This document shows positions 8,246-16,869 of a DNA stretch of 64,000 bases, one piece after another. Every line of letters begins with the position of its first letter. The first letter of the stretch is position 1. Source of the DNA: an uncultured Bacteroidales bacterium. GTDB taxonomy: Bacteria; Bacteroidota; Bacteroidia; Bacteroidales; P3. A model generated the notes under the pieces. That model saw nothing but the letters and a program-made list of their open reading frames with translations, did no database searches and had not been told where the DNA came from. A program made the translations under genes and the position numbers. The stretch spans positions 1 through 64,000 of the forward strand of contig CALUHO010000007.1 of assembly GCA_944320465.1 (NCBI GenBank). The letters run 5' to 3'.

Positions 8246-11125
8246 TCACAGCTTGAAGGTCACACCGAGCTGGAACTCGACTCCCAGTTTGTACGAACGC
8301 GGAGTCTGGGTAACCGTATGCCCCACTCCATCGGAATCCGTGTAATGCGCAAACTGGCACTCGGTATAATCCTGGTTCAGGAGATTGCTGGCGAGGAACT
8401 TTATTTCCCAATGCTTGCCAATGCTCTTCTTCAAGCCGAACGACAAATCGTTCCGAGGCATCTCGTAAATGTCCGGGATATCCTCGTCCGGATTCTGGAA
8501 CACCTCGCCCACCGCCAGGATGCGGCGGCCGTAACGCCCGTACATCAGGCTCAGCACCCAGCCCTTGTTCTCGTAGAACAAACCGGCATTGACCAAGTAA
8601 GGCGATTGGCCCTGCATGGCGCGGTCGCGGTCGAAATCCTCATCGCGGAAGCGGACCTGGCTATAAATCCAAGCCGCGTTCACCACCAAGGAAAAATTCT
8701 TGAGCTTCATGAAATCGAGGTTCTTGCGCAATTCCAGCTCCACCCCTGTGGTATAAGCAAAGTCCGCGTTCTTGAAAGTATAAATCGCATTCCCGCCTGA
8801 AGAACGGATATAGGATACCTCGATAGGATCGCGGAAGTGCTTGTAGAAAGCCCCCACAGAAATCAATTCCTTGGGAGACGGATAGAACTCGTAACGCAAG
8901 TCCACGTTCTGAATCTTGGCGTTCTTCAAATCGGTATTCCCGGTATAATCGGCAAACTGGTCGAAGTCGTAATAGACGTAAGGCGCGATTTCCCGCAACT
9001 CCGGACGATTGATAGTATAGGCGTAAGCCGCGCGGACGATATGCTTTTCATTGAAATGATAGGAACCGTTGAAAGACGGGAACACATTCAGCTCGCTCCG
9101 GTTCACCTGCACAGGCATCGAACCATCGGCCGTATAGCCGTTCAAGACAGTACGCTCGTATTCGGCCCTGGCGCCAGCCGCCAAATGCCAGCCGCCGACC
9201 TGCACCTTGAATGACACATAGGCCGCCGGAATGAAAGTGGTAGCCGTGTAAGCATCTGACTTACGGGTATTCTCGTCGATGAAATAGCCATCAGGCCGCA
9301 GGTTTTCCGGCTGGAAAATCTCGTTCAAGTCCCCGAAAAGGAAATCAGATGGCAAAGTGGAAGGGAAACCGGCAGTGTAAAGGAACTTGCGCCCGTCGAA
9401 AGCCCGGTTCTTGTACTGGGCCGCGGCTCCGGCCAACAGCTCCATCTTCACAGCCTTATCGACAAGCAGCCCCTTGTAATCGATTCCTCCCGCCACCAAA
9501 TGCTCGTCCATATCCTGGTAAAAGCGGTTCACATCGGTAGCCTTGTACATCTCGTAATTCGGCATCGAAGGGTCGGTCTGCTGGCGGAAAGTCACCAAGC
9601 GGCGATCCGGCTCCTGGCGGTTCGTGAAGCCATAGGTCAACCGGTAATCCAGCTTATGGCCTTTGGCCGGCTCATGCGTATAGAGCAACTGCCCCAAGTA
9701 GAGGGAACGCTGCGTATAGATGTACTCCTGCTCGCGGATATGGTAATCGTTGTTGTAGTCGATACCTTGGCGGAAGGCCGTCTTGTCCTGGGCATTCTGG
9801 CTGAAAAGGTTCTTGAACTCGAAACGCGAACCGTCCTCGAACTGGAAACCGATGTTACCCAAGGCATTGAGTTTGACCTTGGTGCCATAATCCTCATCGG
9901 TATAAGCATTCAGGTAGCGCGGCTGCTCGTTGATCAAGTCGAACACCCCGAAGCGGTTGTTCTCGAAAGCCTCGCGCACCGTGTTCTCGTAACCGTAATT
10001 GAGCGCGAACAGGCTCCCGAACTTGACATCCTTGTCCTTGCCCACCATGGCCGACTTGTCCCACTGCATCGAAAAGCCCTGGGACGGCAAGGAAGTCCGG
10101 GTGGAAGTTGCCCAATCGTTGTCCAACTGGCGGGCGTATTCCGCCTTCTCCGCGTTGCTTGCCTGGCTGATATCCGAAGGGAAGCCCGCAGGCAGGTGCC
10201 GCGAAGCCCCGCCGAAACCTACCGCATCGGCCCCGTTGCCGTGGTAATGCACAAAATCCTTGCCGATGCTGGCCGTGTTGACACCTATATTATATGAAAA
10301 GCTCAAAGCATCTTCCGCAGGCATGCTCTTGGTTACGATGCTGACCAGGCCGCCGGAGAAATCGGCCGGGAATTCAGCCGATGCCGTCTTGTACAGCATC
10401 AAGTGATCGATGGCGTTCCCGGCAATGACATCCAAGGCGAACGCCCGGCTGTCGTTCTCCGTTCCCGGTGCTGTGGTCCCATTGAGCAAGACCGTGTTGT
10501 ACCTCACGTTCAAGCCCCGCACGTTGACCATCCCGCCTTCTTCCACACTGACCCCCGGAAGCTTGGACACCACCTCGGCGGCATCCTTCGACTGGGAGCG
10601 GGAAATCAGCTGCGAGGAAGCCCCGGTGGCCACCACGTCAGCCTGCTTCATCGTGCTCAGGACCGCCGCATCGGTATGCCGTACCCGGCGTGCCGTCACC
10701 TTCACTTCCTTGAGTTCGGTAGCCACACTCGCCATAGCCACATCCAAATGCGTGCTCTGACCAGCCACAATCCTGACATTGGGAATTATCCGGGTTTCAT
10801 AAGAGGTGAAACTAACCTTGATCGAATATGTACCGGGAGCCAAATTAAATGTATAAAGGCCATCCAAACCTGTAACTGCACCTAAAGCGGTCCCATCTAT
10901 CTGGACTGCCGCAAAAGGCAATGGTTCGCCACTGCTCTTGTCAGTAACCAATCCTTCCAAAACGCCTTTCTTCAGGTTTTCATCCTCTATAACGGCATTT
11001 TCCCTTTCCGTAGAATAAAGCCTGTCCCCCTGAGCTGCTTCCACCCATAAGCTTGCCAAAAAAGCCAGAGACATGACCAGAACTTGTTTTCGCTTCACTG
11101 TACTTTCTTCTTTTCTTACTTGCAT
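8246..11125 (-). CDS. TonB-dependent outer-membrane receptor (not SusC type)
   Basis: About 959 residues. After a signal peptide (LVMSLAFLASLWVEAAQG) comes a carboxypeptidase-like regulatory domain (LEGLVTDKSSGEPLPFAAVQIDG onward), a plug domain (AEVVSKLPGVSVEEGGMVNVRGLNVRY, then FSGGLVSIVTKSM) and a 22-strand barrel ending in ...LGVEFQLGVTFKL with a C-terminal aromatic/hydrophobic residue pattern. It imports an unknown substrate with energy from TonB-ExbBD. The gene precedes the beta-helix lipoprotein gene, so the pair may form one uptake unit. Start uncertain: ATG 11125 or GTG 11098 directly before the signal peptide; the longer upstream extension is not supported. Confidence 0.93.
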   Translation of the reverse strand: MQVRKEESTVKRKQVLVMSLAFLASLWVEAAQGDRLYSTERENAVIEDENLKKGVLEGLVTDKSSGEPLPFAAVQIDGTALGAVTGLDGLYTFNLAPGTYSIKVSFTSYETRIIPNVRIVAGQSTHLDVAMASVATELKEVKVTARRVRHTDAAVLSTMKQADVVATGASSQLISRSQSKDAAEVVSKLPGVSVEEGGMVNVRGLNVRYNTVLLNGTTAPGTENDSRAFALDVIAGNAIDHLMLYKTASAEFPADFSGGLVSIVTKSMPAEDALSFSYNIGVNTASIGKDFVHYHGNGADAVGFGGASRHLPAGFPSDISQASNAEKAEYARQLDNDWATSTRTSLPSQGFSMQWDKSAMVGKDKDVKFGSLFALNYGYENTVREAFENNRFGVFDLINEQPRYLNAYTDEDYGTKVKLNALGNIGFQFEDGSRFEFKNLFSQNAQDKTAFRQGIDYNNDYHIREQEYIYTQRSLYLGQLLYTHEPAKGHKLDYRLTYGFTNRQEPDRRLVTFRQQTDPSMPNYEMYKATDVNRFYQDMDEHLVAGGIDYKGLLVDKAVKMELLAGAAAQYKNRAFDGRKFLYTAGFPSTLPSDFLFGDLNEIFQPENLRPDGYFIDENTRKSDAYTATTFIPAAYVSFKVQVGGWHLAAGARAEYERTVLNGYTADGSMPVQVNRSELNVFPSFNGSYHFNEKHIVRAAYAYTINRPELREIAPYVYYDFDQFADYTGNTDLKNAKIQNVDLRYEFYPSPKELISVGAFYKHFRDPIEVSYIRSSGGNAIYTFKNADFAYTTGVELELRKNLDFMKLKNFSLVVNAAWIYSQVRFRDEDFDRDRAMQGQSPYLVNAGLFYENKGWVLSLMYGRYGRRILAVGEVFQNPDEDIPDIYEMPRNDLSFGLKKSIGKHWEIKFLASNLLNQDYTECQFAHYTDSDGVGHTVTQTPRSYKLGVEFQLGVTFKL

Positions 11126-11735
11126 ACTGTCCCGAACCAGACGAACAGGAAAACGACCAGAACTTTGGAACAGCCACTGAATTTTGGCGCAAAAGTAGAA
11201 GCAAGTTGTTACGATTTCCGGCACATTACTATTGCTTTTATGTGGAATATTTATTACGGATTTGTTGCAAAGACACGAATCCCCTCCATACAATACATCC
11301 ACACCTATATATAATATGCGCCCCCAACAGCCTCAAGGACTTCACCACCCCTTCCCTTTAACATTTGTTAACTCTTTTTTAACGGTCTTAACATTTTTAA
11401 CAAATTAATAAACAATTCTTTAATGAAAAATATTTAAGTTTTTTCAGAATTCATCCTTGAATATTGTCTTGGCTTCCCTTGGCTTTCCGGAAAATTTATC
11501 TAAATTTGCTACCCTCAATTTAATGCCGGAAAGCGGCCGATTCTGCCGAATGGCAAGCGCGGCCGCCGCAGCATTGAAACCAAGAAACACGGCCATGAAA
11601 CAGAATGGATACCGTTTACCATACGGCTGACATCGGCGTAAACAGACAAGGTTCAAAGTCCTTTCCATAGCCGGTACGACTAAGAGTTTGCAACTATTAT
11701 GAATGTATAATAACACAAATCCAAATCAGCTTTTT
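11126..11735. other. Long divergent intergenic region between two TonB receptor operons
   Basis: About 610 bp without a convincing ORF. The middle (about 11360-11440) is very A/T-rich and carries a cluster of TTAAC/GTTAA words, including the inverted pair TTAACATTTGTTAA near 11360. It could hold regulator sites for one or both operons. A well-formed plus-strand promoter follows at 11479-11508, leaving the SusC gene a leader of roughly 220 nt. Confidence 0.5.
11479..11508 (+). promoter_or_regulatory. Promoter of the susC/susD-like operon
   Basis: CTTG (11478-11481), a 19-bp spacer and TAAATTTG (11501-11508) fit the Bacteroidetes sigma-ABfr consensus TTTG-N19..21-TAnnTTTG. Transcription would start near 11515, about 220 nt ahead of the SusC start codon, leaving room for leader-level control. 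Confidence 0.7.
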
Positions 11736-14700
11736 ATGAAAAAACTAGTGCTCTTTGTGGTGTCTTTGTTCCTGATGGGAGCCGCCAATGTGGCTTTGGG
11801 ACAGCGCACCGTCACAGGTAAGGTCACGAGTGCAGAGGAACCCATGGGGATTCCCATGGTAGCTGTCCAGGTTGAAGGGACAACCATCGGTACTTCCACT
11901 GACCTCAATGGTGTTTACACCTTGAACAATATTCCTGCCACCGCCAAGAACCTCAAATTCTCGGCCATGGGGATGGAAGACAAAATTGTCCCCATCACCA
12001 GCGGAGTCATCAATGTGGAAATGAAATCAGCGGCTATCGCCCTGCAGGAAGTGCAAGTTTCCGCCACCGGTTATGGTGTGCGCAAAAAAGTTGACAATGT
12101 GGGTTCTGCTGTCCAGGTAGGCGAAGAAGTCATTACCCGTCAGACAGAATCGAACGTCATCAACTCCTTGCAAGGTAGCGTTCCCGGGATGCAGGTAAGT
12201 ACGGCATCAGGACAGCCGGGTTCTTCAACCACTGTCCGTATCCGCGGTACAAGCTCCTTGTCATCCGGCAACGACCCCTTGTACGTAATCGACGGGGTGC
12301 CTATCATTACCGGTGCGATGGGTTTCAGCGATTATACCGATGGACAGGGTACCGACCCTCTGGCATCGTTGAATCCAGAAGATATTGAAAGCATCCAGCT
12401 GCTGAAAGACGCCAGTGCCACCTCCATCTATGGCTCGCGTGCTTCCAACGGGGTTATCGTGATTACCACCAAGAGAGGTAAGGAAGGCAAGGTTTCTTTC
12501 GGTGTCAATGCCAAAGTAGGTTTCGCCACCCCTCCCAATGTAAAGAAGCGTTTCCGGAAAGTGAACTTGGAAGACTTCAAGACTTTCTTGTACGAAGCCC
12601 GTCTGAACACGGCAGCCAATGACCGTACATACCAGCGTTGGCTAGAGCAGCCGGACTTGGCTCTCCAGAACTATACCTCTTATGGTATCGATTTCTTGAA
12701 CAACAACGGTTTCCGTACGCCCGAGCAAATTGAGGAGTTCGGCCCCAACACGGTTTACTACACCGATTGGTGGGACGAAGTGACCCGCAACGGCCTTATC
12801 CAAGACTACTCCATGACCGCATCCGGAGGCACGAAGAACGTGAACTACTACGCTTCGGTAGGTTATTTCAACAATAAAGGTATCGTCATCGGTTCAGACT
12901 ACACGCGTTACAGCGCCCGCTTGAACTTGGATGTGAACCCCACCGATTGGTTGAGCTTCGGGATGAACCTGAACGGGTCTTATGCCGAAATCAACACCGT
13001 TCCTACCGGTCTTGCCTATGCGTCGCCTATCTGGGGTGCTTCCATGATGCGTCCTACCGACCCTGTCTATTATACCGACCCCATAACCGGAGAAATCGAT
13101 TATAACCAATGGAACACTACCACCAATACTTCCGCTTCTGGTTACAACCCGGTTGCCCTGTACACCGATGAATACCGCGACCGCGCCTTCCAGCAGCAAT
13201 ATAAAGCGATGTTCAGCCCTTACTTGCGTGTGAAACTGTATAAGAACTTGTACGTACAGTCCAAGGTAGGTATCGACTTTGTCACCTTGAAGGAACAGAA
13301 TGTGTGGTCAATGGTTGTCAACCCGCAAGGTGCCAGTCTGGGTGGATTGATGCAGATGCAGGACGAGACCTACGCCTACATGAACATCACCAACACCATC
13401 AACTGGATGCCTACCATCAAGAAAAACAGCTTCAACATCTTGGTTGGTCAGGAAGCCCAGAGGTTCAATAACTACTCCTCGTATATTTCCGGTAACGATT
13501 ACACCACGCCTCAGTTGATGGAAATCGGCAACGCTGCTGAAACTTCAGGCTCTACGGCCCGTTCGGACGCAACCTTGGCTTCGTATTTTGCCAATGTCGA
13601 ATACGACTACGACAACAAGTACTACGTATCGGCCAGTGTCCGCCGCGATGGCTCTTCCCGTTTCGGGGAAGATAAACGCTGGGGTACTTTCTGGTCGGTA
13701 GGTGCCAAGTACCGTATTTCTGCCGAAAGGTTCATGGCTGCCACGCAGAACTGGTTGAACAACCTCTCTTTCCGTGTAAGCTACGGTACCTCCGGTAACC
13801 AGAATGTAGGCTACTACCAAGCCCGCGGGGTGTACGCTTCCACACGTTACGGTGGGATTACCGGTTTCGGTCCTTCGCAGCTGGCAAACCCCAACTTGGA
13901 ATGGGAATCGAGAAACAAATTCGATGTCGGCTTGGAATTCACTTTGTTCAACGCTTTAACGTTGGAAGTGGATTACTATAACGACCGCACCGTCGATATG
14001 ATTTTTGCCCGTCCTCTGTCGTACGGTACCGGCTTCGGTTCCATCGCTACCAACCTCGGTAGCATGCGCAACCAAGGGGTGGAAATCCAATTGAACGCCT
14101 TGCTGATTAACCGCAAGAACTTCCGTTGGACCTTGGGATTCAACATCACCACCAACGACAACGAGATACTGGAATTGCCCGACCACCAGCCTATCCAGAA
14201 TGGTACCATCGGAATCTTGGAAGAAGGTCGTCCCTCCAGCCAGTTGTACATGCCCGAATGGGCCGGCGTGGATCCTGCAACGGGACGTCCGCGTTGGTAT
14301 GGAGCCGATGGTGAATACGTATTCAACTATGCCGATGCTGCTTACCGCTATGTAGGATTCAGCGACCCTAAATTCTATGGCGGCTTGCAGATGGGCTTTG
14401 AGTTCTACAACTTCGATATCAGCTTCCAGTTCAACTACAACTACGGCAACTACATCTTGAGCAACGACTTGCCCTATCTTGAAAACGAAGGCCATCAAAT
14501 TGGCCAGACCACCACTTACTGGATCATGGATAACCGTTGGCAACGTCCTGGCGACCATGCCGAAGTTCCCCAATTGATGAACGGTGGTAACAACTATGCT
14601 CAAAACTTGAGTACCCGTCTGCGGATGTCAGGTTCTTACCTCCGTCTCAAATCCATCATGGTGGGATACACGCTGCCCAAGAAGCACTGCGAAAAGATTT

Positions 14701-14861
14701 TCTTAAGCAGCCTGCGTATCTATGCCAGCATCGACAATGCTTGGACCTGGTGCGCCAAGGATTTCCGCGGTTACGACCCCGAATCCGGTCTGAGCGCCAT
14801 CCAGACATCAAACTACCCTGTGCCTATCAACTACTCTCTGGGTATCAACGTAGGCTTCTAA
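11736..14861 (+). CDS. SusC/RagA-family TonB-linked outer-membrane protein
   Basis: A 1041-residue transporter barrel. Signal peptide MKKLVLFVVSLFLMGAANVALG; carboxypeptidase-like regulatory domain (RTVTGKVTSAEEPMGIPMVAVQVEG); plug with the SusC signature SGNDPLYVIDGVPI and LKDASATSIYGSRASNGVIVI; then the barrel to ...YSLGINVGF. It is expected to import a glycan or peptide captured by the SusD-like protein encoded 29 bp downstream. No glycoside hydrolase, peptidase or sensor gene is linked, so the substrate cannot be assigned. ATG 11736 begins the signal peptide; an ATG 33 bp upstream gives an unlikely extension. Confidence 0.96.
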   Translation: MKKLVLFVVSLFLMGAANVALGQRTVTGKVTSAEEPMGIPMVAVQVEGTTIGTSTDLNGVYTLNNIPATAKNLKFSAMGMEDKIVPITSGVINVEMKSAAIALQEVQVSATGYGVRKKVDNVGSAVQVGEEVITRQTESNVINSLQGSVPGMQVSTASGQPGSSTTVRIRGTSSLSSGNDPLYVIDGVPIITGAMGFSDYTDGQGTDPLASLNPEDIESIQLLKDASATSIYGSRASNGVIVITTKRGKEGKVSFGVNAKVGFATPPNVKKRFRKVNLEDFKTFLYEARLNTAANDRTYQRWLEQPDLALQNYTSYGIDFLNNNGFRTPEQIEEFGPNTVYYTDWWDEVTRNGLIQDYSMTASGGTKNVNYYASVGYFNNKGIVIGSDYTRYSARLNLDVNPTDWLSFGMNLNGSYAEINTVPTGLAYASPIWGASMMRPTDPVYYTDPITGEIDYNQWNTTTNTSASGYNPVALYTDEYRDRAFQQQYKAMFSPYLRVKLYKNLYVQSKVGIDFVTLKEQNVWSMVVNPQGASLGGLMQMQDETYAYMNITNTINWMPTIKKNSFNILVGQEAQRFNNYSSYISGNDYTTPQLMEIGNAAETSGSTARSDATLASYFANVEYDYDNKYYVSASVRRDGSSRFGEDKRWGTFWSVGAKYRISAERFMAATQNWLNNLSFRVSYGTSGNQNVGYYQARGVYASTRYGGITGFGPSQLANPNLEWESRNKFDVGLEFTLFNALTLEVDYYNDRTVDMIFARPLSYGTGFGSIATNLGSMRNQGVEIQLNALLINRKNFRWTLGFNITTNDNEILELPDHQPIQNGTIGILEEGRPSSQLYMPEWAGVDPATGRPRWYGADGEYVFNYADAAYRYVGFSDPKFYGGLQMGFEFYNFDISFQFNYNYGNYILSNDLPYLENEGHQIGQTTTYWIMDNRWQRPGDHAEVPQLMNGGNNYAQNLSTRLRMSGSYLRLKSIMVGYTLPKKHCEKIFLSSLRIYASIDNAWTWCAKDFRGYDPESGLSAIQTSNYPVPINYSLGINVGF

Positions 14862-14890
14862 AAAATTTGGAATAGGATAGATTAAAAATA

Positions 14891-16636
14891 ATGAAAAACA
14901 TGAAAAAGATTCAAAATATTGCATTGGCAGCGACCATGGTTCCGGTTCTGCTGTTTTCGTCCTGCTCCAATGACTATTTGGACAGGACCCCGACGACGGC
15001 CATGGACACGGAAGTAGTCCTGAACGACCCCAGCCTGGTACCTACTACCGTGGTCGGGACCATGAAAATGATGTGGGCTTATTCCACATGGGGCTGCTAT
15101 ATTCCGGTCCTCGGGGATTTGATGACCGACATGGTGACATCCATCCGTGCCAACCAAGGAACGCTGCAAGACATGGAACGTTGGAACATCACCACCAACT
15201 CGACCGATGCAGCCACCTTCTGGGCTGGTCCTTACCAAGTAGCTGCGGCGGCAGCTAGAACCATTGAAGCATCCAAGCGTATGCTGGCGGATTCGGCAAA
15301 TCTGCAATTGGATGCTTCTGAAACCAATAATCTTTACAGTGCATTGGCCACATCGTTGACAATCAAGGTTCATGCGGAATATTTCCTGTCGCAGTTCTTC
15401 TGCATCGATGTTAATGAGACTGATGTTCCCGGAAGTAACCCGACTAAAGTAGGGCTCATACTGCTTCATGACCGGGCTCTTACCAACACGGAACCGGCCA
15501 ATATGAGTACGCTGGAAGCCACCTACCAATTGATGGAAAAAGAGATAGCTGAAGCTATCGATGCTTTCGGCCGTTCTGGTTCTTCTTCTTTCACCTTGCA
15601 GAGTGGTGAAGCCCGCTACTACCCCACATTGGCCGCTGCCTATATGGTACAAGCCCGTGTGCTCTTGGCTCAGCATAAATACGAACCAGCTTACACTGCA
15701 GCACAGAACGCATTGGACAACCTTCCCAGCGGAGCTAACGGAACCCTGATTTCCACGGAAGAAGGCTTGCTGAATGCCTATGGCGAAACTCCTTCTTCCG
15801 AAGATATCTGGTTGCTGGAATACACATCGCAAGACAACCTGTCGGCCAAAAGCTTGAACAACCTGTTCGGTTCGTACGGTTTCACGCCGACGGAGAAAGC
15901 CACCGATCTCTTTGAAAGCGGCGATATCCGCAGAGCCCTTTATGCTAACAATACCGAAAGCGCTCCCAGCACAAGCAGTTCCAGCTACTGCTTGAAGTAT
16001 CCTACCGACAATGCGGTGTTCAATGTCCCCGTACTGCGTGTTCCTGAATTGTACTTGATCCAAGCCGAATGCATGGCCATGGGATCTATCCAGGGCGGAG
16101 TTTCAGCGGCTCGCGACCTTATCAAGAACAATATCTTGGCTGCCCGCGACACAGCTATGACCGATGACAACTTCAACAGCCGCTATCCGGATCTGGCTTC
16201 CGATGATGCCGAATCCGGATATGTAACCAACGGGGTAGCCCAAGGTTTCCTGCGTGGCTTGTTAGATGAACATGCCCGCGAACTTTTGTGCGAAGGCCAG
16301 CGTTGGTCCATCCTGCGCCGCAACGGGGTTGCCCTCAACCGTATGGAAAATGAAGAAAGAGGCACCGTCGGCAGTGGCAATGATGAAGACAGCCGCAAAT
16401 TCCGTACCCACTTCCAAGCCTATCCATTGAGCCGGGTGTCTCTGCCTGTTCCTTTCACGGAATTCAATACCCAGCAATGGAAAGCAGGACGAGCTGTAGA
16501 CTTTGACGGTAATATCATTGATCCAGCCAAGAACTGGCAGACAAACGCATGGGATCAACCTAATGGCAGCAACAACTACAGTCCTAACGTAGCTTTGCCT
16601 GAAGACGGTAAGTCTTACAACAACAATAATAACTAA
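14891..16636 (+). CDS. SusD/RagB-family nutrient-binding lipoprotein
   Basis: A 581-residue surface lipoprotein, partner lid of the upstream SusC-like barrel. Lipobox LLFSSCSND gives the lipidated Cys at residue 25, followed by the usual YLDRTPTTAM. Helical SusD features include AYMVQARVLLAQHKYEPAYTAAQNAL (TPR-like) and, near the end, LLDEHARELLCEGQRWSILRR, a strong RagB/SusD signature; PLSRVSLPVPFTEFN matches the usual IP..ELN ending. The C-terminus ends in an Asn run, which is unusual. It shares an operon with the SusC-like gene and is followed by a strong terminator. Confidence 0.95.
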   Translation: MKNMKKIQNIALAATMVPVLLFSSCSNDYLDRTPTTAMDTEVVLNDPSLVPTTVVGTMKMMWAYSTWGCYIPVLGDLMTDMVTSIRANQGTLQDMERWNITTNSTDAATFWAGPYQVAAAAARTIEASKRMLADSANLQLDASETNNLYSALATSLTIKVHAEYFLSQFFCIDVNETDVPGSNPTKVGLILLHDRALTNTEPANMSTLEATYQLMEKEIAEAIDAFGRSGSSSFTLQSGEARYYPTLAAAYMVQARVLLAQHKYEPAYTAAQNALDNLPSGANGTLISTEEGLLNAYGETPSSEDIWLLEYTSQDNLSAKSLNNLFGSYGFTPTEKATDLFESGDIRRALYANNTESAPSTSSSSYCLKYPTDNAVFNVPVLRVPELYLIQAECMAMGSIQGGVSAARDLIKNNILAARDTAMTDDNFNSRYPDLASDDAESGYVTNGVAQGFLRGLLDEHARELLCEGQRWSILRRNGVALNRMENEERGTVGSGNDEDSRKFRTHFQAYPLSRVSLPVPFTEFNTQQWKAGRAVDFDGNIIDPAKNWQTNAWDQPNGSNNYSPNVALPEDGKSYNNNNN

Positions 16637-16681
16637 GTCCTATCCTCGGGGAAAGCAAAACAAAAACTTTTCCTTGAAGTG

Positions 16682-16713
16682 AAAAAGGGTGTGCTGTATT
16701 GCACACCCTTTTT
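16682..16713 (+). terminator. Rho-independent terminator of the susC/susD-like operon
   Basis: AAAAAGGGTGTGC (16682-16694) pairs with GCACACCCTTTTT (16701-16713), a 13-bp perfect stem with a 6-base loop and a T-run in the 3' arm. Confidence 0.9.
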
Positions 16714-16826
16714 CATTCTCTCACAAAAGCCTTGTTTGGCCAAAGAGCAAAAAGCATACCATGGGACCAAGCATTTTCAAAGGAAAACAAAGCCTCCCAA
16801 AATATCCATATTGAAACATTTTTTTT

Positions 16827-16834
16827 TACCTTTG
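16827..16834 (+). promoter_or_regulatory. -7 box upstream of the capD-like gene
   Basis: TACCTTTG matches TAnnTTTG and lies 35 bp before the ATG at 16870. No TTG at the expected 19-21 bp spacing, so only the -7 element is supported. Confidence 0.5.
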
Positions 16835-16869
16835 CAAATTAGTATTTTGAGAACACAAGCTAATTCGAA

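Noticed and set aside
14882..16063. 393-codon minus-strand frame opposite the SusD-like gene
   Set aside because: Shadow of a well-supported SusD-family gene; no signal, domain or promoter.
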